The notes beneath the pieces were generated by a model. That model had not been told where the DNA came from and made no database searches. It saw only the letters and a program-made list of their open reading frames with translations. From Coriobacteriaceae bacterium (GTDB lineage: Bacteria > Actinomycetota > Coriobacteriia > Coriobacteriales > Coriobacteriaceae), in the NCBI GenBank assembly GCA_902364645.1, contig CABJEP010000002.1, positions 115,267 through 170,672 on the forward strand: a DNA stretch of 55,406 nt. The letters are read 5' to 3'. Below, in pieces: positions 8,065 through 14,910 of this stretch (positions are counted from its first letter, which is position 1; each line of letters opens with the position of its first letter). A program made the position numbers and the translations under genes.

Positions 8065-9069
8065 ATGGCCGCTGTTAAAAAATCGGTTTCCGTTAAGGAC
8101 GTGGCGCGTCTCGCGGGCGTCTCGGAGCAGACAGTCTCGCGTACGGTGCACGATTCGCCCAGCGTGCGCCCCGAGACCAAGGAGCGCGTGCGTGCCGCCA
8201 TGCGCGAGCTGGGGTATCGCCCCAATTTTGCCGGTCGATCGCTGCGCCGCGGCAAGTTTAAGACTGTCGGCGTCGCCATGTTCAACATTACCGGCACCGG
8301 CAACCTCGACCGTATGGAGGGCTTTGCCGCCGCGGCCGACAAACATGGCTATGCCATCACCCTCACTAAAGTAGACGGGCATCCGTATACCCTCGAGAGC
8401 GCATCGTCGCGCATGAGCGCACTGCCGGTGGATGGCATGGTTGTGATTATGAACCGCATGCCGGCGGACTTTGGCACCTTTGAGCCGCTGCCCGGTATGC
8501 AGACGGTGCTCGTTACCATGCTGGAGCACCCGCTGTGCTCGACGGTCGATAACGACCAGTTCGATTGCTCGCGCCAGGTGGTCGAGTACTTGCTGGGGCA
8601 GGGGCACAAGACTGTGCACTTTATCTCGTGCCCCGAGCGCTCGCTTTCGGGCATGCAGCGCGAGGAGGGCTGGCGCGAGACGCTGCGCGCGCATGGTATT
8701 GAGCCGCCGCGATTCATTCGTGGCGATTGGACGGCGCAGAGCGGCTATGCTGCCGGTCAGGCTCTGGCAGACGATCCGACCTGTACGGCCATCTATGCCT
8801 CCAACGACGCCATGGCCTACGGCTGCATTCGCGGGCTCGAGTCGCGCGGAAAGCGCGTGCCCGAGGACGTGAGCGTGGTGGGTGTCGATGACAGCCTGGG
8901 CGACATCGTGCCCGATCGTCGCCTGACCACGGTGCGCTTTGATAACAAGCGTGTCGGCATGTGGGCGGTCGACAAGATCGCCGGCGCCGAGGGCGTTGCG
9001 CCTGGCGTGGAACACATGCTGATCCCCGGCGTGCTCGTAGCGGGCGATACGGTGCACGATGTACGCTAG
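8065..9069 (+). CDS. LacI-family transcriptional regulator
   Basis: A 334-aa repressor with an N-terminal LacI helix-turn-helix (residues 7-32, SVKDVARLAGVSEQTVSRTV) and hinge region YRPNFAGRSLRRG, followed by a periplasmic-binding-protein-like sensor domain ending in the usual DVSVVGVDDSLGD and LTTVRF segments. The start at 8065 follows the third operator-like repeat. It lies between lacE (divergent) and lacF (codirectional, 214 bp downstream), so it probably controls the lactose PTS together with the DeoR regulator. It is clearly paralogous to the LacI protein at 18074 (same GRSLR hinge, the MPADFGTFEPLPG / MAPDFETFDPLPG segment and a similar C-terminus), which suggests a duplication with divergence of operator specificity. 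Confidence 0.9.
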   Translation: MAAVKKSVSVKDVARLAGVSEQTVSRTVHDSPSVRPETKERVRAAMRELGYRPNFAGRSLRRGKFKTVGVAMFNITGTGNLDRMEGFAAAADKHGYAITLTKVDGHPYTLESASSRMSALPVDGMVVIMNRMPADFGTFEPLPGMQTVLVTMLEHPLCSTVDNDQFDCSRQVVEYLLGQGHKTVHFISCPERSLSGMQREEGWRETLRAHGIEPPRFIRGDWTAQSGYAAGQALADDPTCTAIYASNDAMAYGCIRGLESRGKRVPEDVSVVGVDDSLGDIVPDRRLTTVRFDNKRVGMWAVDKIAGAEGVAPGVEHMLIPGVLVAGDTVHDVR

Positions 9070-9129
9070 GGTGCGGACCTGTTTGGGTTGCCGCTAATTG
9101 TGTTCGAGAATGTTCAGATTGGTTTAAAA

Positions 9130-9141
9130 ACCGTTCACGGG
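9130..9141 (-). promoter_or_regulatory. Recurrent CCGTGAACGGTT motif upstream of lacF
   Basis: Reverse-strand match to the CCGTGAACGGT motif, with a weaker second copy (AACCGTTCAT, 9150-9159) 20 bp away. It lies about 145 bp before lacF, upstream of the LacR-like box at 9192. Confidence 0.45.
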
Positions 9142-9191
9142 TGAAAAGCAACCGTTCATAGCTCGAAATTACGTTTTGCGCTGTTCTTTTT

Positions 9192-9201
9192 TGTTTGAAT
9201 G
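9192..9201 (+). promoter_or_regulatory. Candidate LacR box upstream of lacF
   Basis: TGTTTGAATG, identical to the decamer before the DeoR regulator (1689) and one base from that before lacA (11285). It is followed by a second half-like TTAATGTTC. Binding by the DeoR protein is inferred. Confidence 0.5.
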
Positions 9202-9283
9202 TTAATGTTCCTGCCATACACAGCGCAGCGCGTATGCCCGGACGCGATGCTCTCCGTTGGTTCATATGTGAAAGGAACGCAAT

Positions 9284-9622
9284 ATGGCAACCAAAGAAGA
9301 AATCTCGATGGTTGGATTCGAGATTGTCGCATACGCGGGCGACGCCCAGACCGATCTGCTTGCAGCGCTCGATGCTGCTCGCGAGGGTGATTTTGAGAAG
9401 GCCGAGCAGCTGCACAAGGATGCCAGCGATGCACTTATCGGCGCCCACGACACGCAGACCAAGCTGCTTTCGCAGGAGGCCGGCGGCGGCGAGATGGAGA
9501 TGACCTTCATCATGGCTCACGCTCAGGATACTCTCATGACCACCATGATCCTGGAGAAGCAGACCCGCTTTACCATCGATGCCTATAAGCGCATCGCCGC
9601 ACTCGAGGCTAAGCTCGCCTAA
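9284..9622 (+). CDS. lacF: PTS lactose-specific EIIA component
   Basis: A 112-aa cytosolic phosphocarrier that transfers phosphate from HPr to the EIIB domain of LacE. It has the lactose/cellobiose EIIA fold: the FEIVAYAGDAQTDLLAAL helix at the N-terminus and MAHAQDTLMT, where His79 is the phosphorylated residue and Asp82 the conserved metal-site aspartate of the trimer. The length is typical. AAAGGAACGC lies just upstream of the ATG. Although its partner is encoded at 5932-7707 on the other strand, the two are separated only by the LacI regulator. A terminator follows at 9651, so lacF is probably transcribed alone. Confidence 0.93.
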   Translation: MATKEEISMVGFEIVAYAGDAQTDLLAALDAAREGDFEKAEQLHKDASDALIGAHDTQTKLLSQEAGGGEMEMTFIMAHAQDTLMTTMILEKQTRFTIDAYKRIAALEAKLA

Positions 9623-9650
9623 CGAGCTCTCACAACCAAGTCCCCTTCCA

Positions 9651-9684
9651 AAAGCTCTGCCGCTACCCGCGGCAGGGCTTTTTC
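9651..9684 (+). terminator. Rho-independent terminator of lacF
   Basis: AAAGCTCTGCCGC and GCGGCAGGGCTTTTT form a 12-13-bp stem around a TACCC loop, ending in a T run, about 30 bp after the lacF stop. Confidence 0.9.
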
Positions 9685-9698
9685 TGTTTACCCGGCAC

Positions 9699-9738
9699 TT
9701 GGGGACGTTCCTTATCTGCCGGCAGTTTGGGACACTCC
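9699..9738. repeat. Dispersed GGGGACG repeat, 40 bp, copy 1
   Basis: Starts TTGGGGACGTTCCTTATCTG, has a central CTGCCGGCAG palindrome and ends TTTGGGACACTCC. An inverted copy with a few substitutions lies at 40376-40415. Related GGGGACGTTC repeats are at 14769, 38961 and 40320. Confidence 0.85.
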
Positions 9739-9817
9739 TGCCATGCATTCGATCCTTTGAGGATGGAAGAAACCGGGTCATTAGGTTTGCTGCGGTGCCG
9801 ACTCGGTCTGTCGGTTA

Positions 9818-9971
9818 CAAAACTATGCCGGTTTACTACGATGAATCGCATTCTTTCAACTATGGAAAGAACAGCGTTATCAAAGCCGCAGGTAGAAAGC
9901 TTGTCATTTTCTGCTAATAGCAAATGTGGTCGGTCCTATCGGTTTTATCGTAGTAAACCGGCATAGTTTTG
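9818..9971. repeat. MITE-like element with perfect 25-bp terminal inverted repeats
   Basis: The 25-bp arm at 9818-9842 (starting CAAAACTATGCCGG) is the exact reverse complement of 9947-9971. The element is 154 bp, encodes no convincing protein, and contains a small internal CTTTC/GAAAG hairpin. No clear target duplication is visible. The rest of the lacF-10088 interval (465 bp) holds only the terminator at 9651, the repeat at 9699 and this element. Confidence 0.85.
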
Positions 9972-10087
9972 AAATGGCACTATTCGACTAGCAGCGTTAT
10001 GGAGCTTCTGCACGCCCTCCCGTTCGGTTTTTTGCTGGGTGGGTATACTTCCATCCGCAATACAGACCGGACTGAGGAGGTATCCAA

Positions 10088-11101
10088 ATGCCGGACAACG
10101 GATCGATTCAAAAGAGAGACGCGCACGAGATGGCTCATGGACGTCCTGTCCAGATAACCGAGCACACGACGGTAACCGAGCTGCAGCCCAGCCTGTCCGA
10201 TGTCGTGTGCGCAAACAAAAAGCTGCAGATTGGCTTTATCGTTGCGCTCGTGGTACTGGCGCTGCTGTCGGGCTTTGTGGCTCGTCCGCATTTTGCCGAT
10301 ACCAAGACTTGGGACTCCACCATCGAGGTTATCGACCAAAAGAAAGGTAACGTACTGGCGCTCACGGCCTCGTGCGTGGCGCTGTCTGCGGGCATTACCG
10401 CGCTGCCGGGTGATACGGGTACGCCGGTCGCTGAGCAGCTCGCACAGCTTTCAGGCAACCTTGGTATCGTGCTTGCCGTGCTATACCTAGAGAAATACTT
10501 GCTCACGATTTTGTGGTCGGTTGGCTTGGGCATCTTAATCCCGTTTGCGTTGGCGCTCTTTGCGGTGTCGCTTGGCATTCACGGGCGCTGGAGCACGAGT
10601 GCCGTCCTGCGCCGCGTGGCGACCCGCGTGCTGGTAGTCGCCATGATCGGCATGGCGTTGGTGCCTGCAAGCGTGTGGGTATCGCAAAAGGTCGACGAGA
10701 CATATCGCGTCAGCATTGAACAGGCCGAGCAAAAGGCGGCCGACGCTGCGAGTGCGGCAGATAGCGACAGCTCCAAAGCAAGCAAGAAAAAGACCGAGTC
10801 TACAGAGTCCAAAAACGTGCTCGAGCAGTTGACTGACGGGGCCTCGAGCTTGGTCACGTCGGTGACCAGCGGTGCCAAGCAGATGACCGACAAGATCGTG
10901 CAGCAGGTGACCGACCTCATCGAAGGCGTCATCGTGATGATCGTGACCTCGTGCGTTATCCCGCTGCTGGTGCTCGCGGCGTTTCTGTGGCTGGGACACA
11001 CGCTACTGGGGATCGATATCTCTGGCCCGGCGAACTATTTGACGGGCCGTTTTCTGAGCGCTCCGTCCAAACATGCCAAGAAGAGTGGGCAGTCTGAGTA
11101 G
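10088..11101 (+). CDS. Putative multi-pass membrane protein of unknown function
   Basis: The 337-aa protein is not recognised. It has a cytosolic-looking N-terminus, a strong hydrophobic segment at about 48-68 (IGFIVALVVLALLSGFV), further helices near 135-165 and 180-202, a charged, Ala/Lys/Ser-rich stretch at about 205-250 that may form a coiled coil or flexible domain, and a final hydrophobic helix pair near 275-310. GAGGAGG sits 7 bp before the ATG, giving a confident start, and a terminator follows at 11136. It stands between lacF and lacA but has its own terminator, so a link to lactose metabolism is not implied. Codon use matches the host genes. Confidence 0.8.
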   Translation: MPDNGSIQKRDAHEMAHGRPVQITEHTTVTELQPSLSDVVCANKKLQIGFIVALVVLALLSGFVARPHFADTKTWDSTIEVIDQKKGNVLALTASCVALSAGITALPGDTGTPVAEQLAQLSGNLGIVLAVLYLEKYLLTILWSVGLGILIPFALALFAVSLGIHGRWSTSAVLRRVATRVLVVAMIGMALVPASVWVSQKVDETYRVSIEQAEQKAADAASAADSDSSKASKKKTESTESKNVLEQLTDGASSLVTSVTSGAKQMTDKIVQQVTDLIEGVIVMIVTSCVIPLLVLAAFLWLGHTLLGIDISGPANYLTGRFLSAPSKHAKKSGQSE

Positions 11102-11135
11102 GCGGCAAAGCGAACTTTGGAAGATCAACCGTAAG

Positions 11136-11171
11136 AAGGGCGGCCGAGACACGTTCTCGGCCGCCCTTTTG
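11136..11171 (+). terminator. Terminator of the membrane-protein gene
   Basis: AAGGGCGGCCGAGA pairs with TCTCGGCCGCCCTTTTG around a CACGT loop. The stem is long and symmetrical. Confidence 0.9.
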
Positions 11172-11226
11172 TTTGCTGAACACATGGTCGCTACGTCCGC
11201 GCCAGACCCAAACGGTCAGCAATCAT

Positions 11227-11294
11227 CCGTGAATGGTATTTGTTCAAAAAAGAACAAAGATAAACAAATAGTTGTTGCAGTTAATGTTCGAATG
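11227..11294 (+). promoter_or_regulatory. lacA promoter region with candidate regulator sites
   Basis: CCGTGAATGGTA (11227-11238) is one base from the recurrent CCGTGAACGGT motif, and TGTTCGAATG (11285-11294) matches the LacR-like decamer. The region also has several TTGTTC and GTTCAAATAAAC half-sites. It lies 115-180 bp upstream of lacA and is AT-rich, fitting a regulated promoter. Binding proteins are inferred. Confidence 0.5.
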
Positions 11295-11408
11295 TGTTCA
11301 AATAAACATGAACAGTGAAGAACCGCACATTCAGATGCCCGGACCTGAACGCGATTCAACACTTCCAAACAGAAACTACGCACCTGCGTATCTCTCAAGG
11401 AGGATGTC

Positions 11409-11837
11409 ATGAGGGTTGTAATCGCTTCCGATGCCGACGGTATGTCGATGAAGGAGTCCATCAAGGAGATGCTCATCGCCGACGGTCACGAGGTCGTCGA
11501 CTATTCCGAGACCCCTGCCGCGGACTTTGTCGATTCCGCGACCGCCGTTGCCAAGGACCTGCTGGAGCACAAGGATTCCCAGGGCTTCGCATTCGATAAG
11601 TACGGCGTCGGCTCCTATATGGCCGCTGTCAAGATCAAGGGCATGGTCGTCGCCAACATTTCCGACGAGCGTTCCGCTTACATGACCCGCGAGCACAACG
11701 GCTCGCGCATGGTCACCATGGGCCCGGGCGTTGTGGGCACCGAGGTCGCCAAGAAGATCGCCCGCGAGTTCCTGCGCGCCCAGTACGCCGGCGGCCGTCA
11801 CCAGATCCGTGTCGACATGCTCAACAAGATGGCCTAA
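11409..11837 (+). CDS. lacA: Galactose-6-phosphate isomerase subunit LacA
   Basis: One half of the heteromeric enzyme that converts galactose-6-phosphate to tagatose-6-phosphate. The 142-aa protein has the RpiB/LacAB fold start (MRVVIASDADGMSMKESIKEML) and the NISDERSAYMTREHNGSRMVTMGPG segment. It lacks the catalytic cysteine region of RpiB (here FAFDKYGVGSYMAA), as is normal for LacA, which relies on LacB for that residue. AAGGAGG lies 6-8 bp upstream. It heads lacA-lacB-lacX-lacC, with lacB 63 bp downstream. Its promoter carries LacR-like motifs. Confidence 0.93.
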   Translation: MRVVIASDADGMSMKESIKEMLIADGHEVVDYSETPAADFVDSATAVAKDLLEHKDSQGFAFDKYGVGSYMAAVKIKGMVVANISDERSAYMTREHNGSRMVTMGPGVVGTEVAKKIAREFLRAQYAGGRHQIRVDMLNKMA

Positions 11838-11900
11838 CGAGAGCCACCGAGAACTCGAACTTCTACCTCAACTTGTGAATTCAGACGAAAGGACGTTCTG

Positions 11901-12425
11901 ATGAAGAAGACCATCGCAATCGGTTGCGACCATATCGTTACGGACGAGAAGATCTATCTGGCCGACCGCCTGGAGCAGGCTGGATACAAGGTGCTCGACT
12001 GCGGCACCTACAGCCACACCCGTACGCACTATCCCATCTACGGCAAGGCCGTGGGCGAGGCTGTTGCCAGCGGTAAGGCCGACTTTGGCGTGGCCCTGTG
12101 CGGCACCGGCATCGGCATCACCAACGCCGTCAACAAGGTTCCCGGCGCCCGCTGCGCCCTGGTCCGCGACATGACCTCTGCCCTGTATGCCCGTCGCGAG
12201 CTTAACGCCAACATCGTGGGCTTTGGCGGCAAGATTACCGGCGAGTTCCTGATGGCCGACATTATGCTTGCCTTCCTGGAGGAGCCCTACGAGAAGACCC
12301 CCGAGCACGATGCCCTGATCGCCAAGATCGACGCCTGCAATAAGGCCGACGCCGAGGCTCAGGCTGACCCGCACTTCTTTGACGAGTTCCTCGAGAAGTG
12401 GGACCGCGGCGAATACCACGACTAA
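11901..12425 (+). CDS. lacB: Galactose-6-phosphate isomerase subunit LacB
   Basis: The partner of LacA. At 174 aa it has the typical LacB length. [13 protein letters not shown] opens the fold, [14 protein letters not shown] follows, and [13 protein letters not shown] holds the catalytic cysteine of the RpiB/LacB family, then [15 protein letters not shown] completes the active site. The C-terminal [19 protein letters not shown] extension is characteristic of LacB. The start is preceded by GAAAGGACG. A 10-bp perfect hairpin lies directly after the stop and could set a processing or stability boundary between lacAB and lacXC. Confidence 0.94.
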   Translation: MKKTIAIGCDHIVTDEKIYLADRLEQAGYKVLDCGTYSHTRTHYPIYGKAVGEAVASGKADFGVALCGTGIGITNAVNKVPGARCALVRDMTSALYARRELNANIVGFGGKITGEFLMADIMLAFLEEPYEKTPEHDALIAKIDACNKADAEAQADPHFFDEFLEKWDRGEYHD

Positions 12426-12428
12426 GGG

Positions 12429-12453
12429 GTTCCGGCGTTTTAACAAACGCCGG
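12429..12453 (+). other. Hairpin after lacB, in a 373-bp gene-free stretch
   Basis: TCCGGCGTTT and AAACGCCGGA form a perfect 10-bp stem with a TAAC loop but no T run, so it is more likely an mRNA-stability or processing structure than a terminator. The rest of 12454-12798 has no convincing gene, repeat or promoter. Confidence 0.6.
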
Positions 12454-12798
12454 ACCGGTTGACGCTGCGAAGCCATCTGGCGGGCAATCTGCCGCTCAGC
12501 TTCGACGGCATGACCAGAAGGTCAATGCCGTCTCGCTTCACGGCACCTTGCCTCGCCAGCTGGCTTCTCGCTGATGTCTGAGTGACCTGTGGGGTTACCG
12601 CTGTTGTTGCGAAGCGTTCTGGTACGGCTAGCTGCTCCGATAACACGTTTGCTTGCTTGGCTTGAGTGCTTCGTTTTGGCGGCCCCCGGCATTCTGCAGC
12701 TTTTCAATTGACGGCTCGCGTTTCTGTGAGGGGGCGCGGGCCGGTTTTCTATCAGCCCCACTGACTTGGCGGGCTGTCGTAAGAAAGGGAAGGCTCCT

Positions 12799-13680
12799 AT
12801 GGAGTTTGTTCTTGATAACGGTTCTATTCGTGTGGCACTGAGCACGGCTGGCGGATCGTTCACTTCGATTAAAGCCAACGGCCGCGAGTACCTGTGGCAG
12901 GGTGACCCGGCGGTCTGGTCGGGCCAGGCACCCATTTGCTTCCCGATTTGCGGCGGCCTTCGTGACGGTCACGCAATGACCATGGGCGGCCGCGAGGTAA
13001 AGCTCGCCCGCCACGGATTTGCTCGCAAGCAGGAGTGGAAGCTCGAGGAGCAGAGCGACAACATGGTTGCGCTGAGCCTAAGCTCTGCCGACCATGCCGA
13101 GTTGCTTGAGCAGTACCCGTATCCGTTTAAGATCGTCGCGCGCTACACGATCGATGCGGCTAAGGTGACCGTGTCGTACGAGGTGACCAATGAGGGCACC
13201 GAGGATATGCCATTCTTTGTGGGCGGTCACCCCGGCTTTAAGTGCCCGCTCGACGAGGGCGAGTCCTATGACGATTATGAGCTTCGTTTTGAGCAGCGTG
13301 AGGCCACCGAGCTCTGTACTGCCGTTCCCTCGACTGGCCTGATTGATGTTGAGCATCGCAGCAAGAACCCCATGATCGACCAGAGCCTGCCGCTTACCCA
13401 CGAACTCTTCGACTTCGCGGAGACCATCTTCGACGTGCTCGAGAGCCGCGTGGTTACGCTGACCAAGAAGACCGAGGACAAGGGCGTGCGCCTGACGTTC
13501 CCCGATATGCCGTACCTGATTGTGTGGAGCAAGCCCGAGGGCGACTTTGTGGCCGTGGAACCGTGGGGCGGCCTGTCCACCTGCTCCGACGAGGACGATA
13601 TTCTGGAGCACAAGCGTGGCTGCCTGGTGGCCAAGCCGGGGGAGACCGTTACCCGCGGCTTTGAGATCGAGATCCTTTAA
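12799..13680 (+). CDS. lacX: Aldose 1-epimerase family protein (LacX-like)
   Basis: A 293-aa galactose-mutarotase-like protein. It is from the divergent branch of the family that accompanies tagatose-6-phosphate lac operons as LacX; its exact substrate is not established. It shows the N-terminal beta-sandwich start (EFVLDNGSIRVALSTAGGSF), PICFPICGGLRDG, a FFVGGHPGFKCPL segment containing the conserved histidine, and LIVWSKPEGDFVAVEPWGG with the glutamate of the active site. The ATG at 12799 is chosen over an in-frame upstream ATG because GGGAAGG immediately precedes it. It is 373 bp after lacB and 53 bp before lacC. Confidence 0.88.
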   Translation: MEFVLDNGSIRVALSTAGGSFTSIKANGREYLWQGDPAVWSGQAPICFPICGGLRDGHAMTMGGREVKLARHGFARKQEWKLEEQSDNMVALSLSSADHAELLEQYPYPFKIVARYTIDAAKVTVSYEVTNEGTEDMPFFVGGHPGFKCPLDEGESYDDYELRFEQREATELCTAVPSTGLIDVEHRSKNPMIDQSLPLTHELFDFAETIFDVLESRVVTLTKKTEDKGVRLTFPDMPYLIVWSKPEGDFVAVEPWGGLSTCSDEDDILEHKRGCLVAKPGETVTRGFEIEIL

Positions 13681-13733
13681 CGAGCTATCGTATGTTTGGG
13701 GCGGGTCATGCCGCCCCGGAACAGGAGTTCAAC

Positions 13734-14669
13734 ATGATTCTGACCGTTACCATGAACCCGTCGATCGATACGTGCTATCAGCTCGACAAGCTGATCATCG
13801 ACGACGTTAACCGTGTGACGCCCGAAAAGACCGCTGGCGGCAAGGGCCTCAACGTGAGCCGTGTTCTGCTGCAGTTGGGCGACGATGTGCTCGCGACCGG
13901 TTTGCTCGGCGGCCACATGGGTGCCTATATGGCCGAGCTTATGGATGCCGACGGCGTCAAGAACGACTTTGTGCCCATCGCCGGTGAGACGCGCATTTGC
14001 CTGAATATTCTGCACGAGGGTAATCAGACCGAGCTGCTGGAGAGCGGCCCGCAGATCGCCCCGGCCGAGCTCGAGGCCTTTACGGCCAAGTTCGCCGAGC
14101 TTGCAGCGAAGGCGGACGTTGTGACGCTTTCGGGCTCGCTGCCGCGTGGCGTCGATGCTGGCTACTATGCTGAGCTCGTCAAGATCGCCGAGGAGGCGGG
14201 CGCCAAGGTGCTGCTCGACACCTCGGGTGCATCGCTGGAGGCCGCGCTGGAGTCCGACGCTAAGCCTGAGCTCGTAAAGCCCAACCTGACCGAGATTAAC
14301 GGCCTGCTGGGTACGTCCTTTACGACCGAAGATGTCGATGCCCTACGCGAGGCGCTTGCCGCCGATGACCGTTTTGCCGGTATCCCCTGGGTTGTCGTTT
14401 CGATGGGCGCTGCCGGTTCGGTGGGCTTCCATGGGGGTCGCGCGTTCCGCGCCAAGACGCCCGCGATTGCGGCTGTGAATGCGACGGGTTCCGGCGACTC
14501 GACCATCGCCGGCTTTGCGCATGCCATTGCTGCTGGTGCCGACGACGTCACGGTGCTCAAGACCGCCAATACCTGCGGCAAGCTTAACGCCATGGATCCC
14601 AAGACCGGCCACCTGGTCATGGACCGCTGGGACGAGATCTACAACAACGTTGAGGTCGTAGAGTTGTAG
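13734..14669 (+). CDS. lacC: Tagatose-6-phosphate kinase (PfkB family)
   Basis: Phosphorylates tagatose-6-phosphate to tagatose-1,6-bisphosphate. The 311-aa protein has both PfkB signatures: GGKGLNVSRVLLQLG near residues 37-51 and NATGSGDSTIAGF near 252-264, where the aspartate is the catalytic base. The opening ILTVTMNPSIDTCYQLD is shared by LacC and 1-phosphofructokinases, so FruK activity is the main alternative; context favours LacC. CAGGAG lies 7 bp before the ATG. It is the last gene of the lacABXC cluster. A dedicated lacD (class I aldolase) is absent; the class II aldolase at 21602 probably supplies the next step. Confidence 0.9.
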   Translation: MILTVTMNPSIDTCYQLDKLIIDDVNRVTPEKTAGGKGLNVSRVLLQLGDDVLATGLLGGHMGAYMAELMDADGVKNDFVPIAGETRICLNILHEGNQTELLESGPQIAPAELEAFTAKFAELAAKADVVTLSGSLPRGVDAGYYAELVKIAEEAGAKVLLDTSGASLEAALESDAKPELVKPNLTEINGLLGTSFTTEDVDALREALAADDRFAGIPWVVVSMGAAGSVGFHGGRAFRAKTPAIAAVNATGSGDSTIAGFAHAIAAGADDVTVLKTANTCGKLNAMDPKTGHLVMDRWDEIYNNVEVVEL

Positions 14670-14691
14670 CGGTTGCGACTCCTAATAGAAT

Positions 14692-14755
14692 GAGCGTGGA
14701 TAATCTCCTGCTTTTGGTGCCCATGCGAGCTCAAAGTGGGAGATTTTCCACGCTC
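14692..14755. repeat. Imperfect 17-bp inverted repeat after lacC
   Basis: GAGCGTGGATAATCTCC (14692-14708) pairs with GGAGATTTTCCACGCTC (14739-14755) with one mismatch around a 30-base loop. There is no T run, so it is a palindromic repeat rather than a standard terminator. Confidence 0.75.
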
Positions 14756-14768
14756 GAGTCATTAGTCG

Positions 14769-14812
14769 TTGGGGACGTTCTTGTTTGACTAGTCGTTTAA
14801 GAGCGTCCCCAA
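14769..14812. repeat. Dispersed 44-bp GGGGACG palindrome, copy 1
   Basis: Runs from TTGGGGACGTTCTTG to AAGAGCGTCCCCAA around a GACTAGTC centre. A nearly identical copy in the inverted orientation is at 40320-40363. It sits between convergent lacC and galT and may also act as a bidirectional terminator. Confidence 0.85.
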
Positions 14813-14823
14813 TGGCTACACTC

Positions 14824-14863
14824 AAAAACGGCGCCCGTCGGCGATGTTGCCGGCGGGCGCCGT
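14824..14863 (-). terminator. Terminator of galK-galT
   Basis: ACGGCGCCCG and CGGGCGCCGT form a 10-bp stem; on the minus strand it is followed by a T5 run. It is closely similar to the galM terminator at 408-442. Confidence 0.85.
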
Positions 14864-14910
14864 TGTCTTGAAGACGAAATAGTCCGTTTTCCTCCGTCCC
14901 CAAGGGATCA

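Noticed and set aside
9825..9917. 30-aa peptide inside the 154-bp inverted-repeat element
   Set aside because: Starts inside the terminal repeat and has no ribosome-binding site; probably chance.
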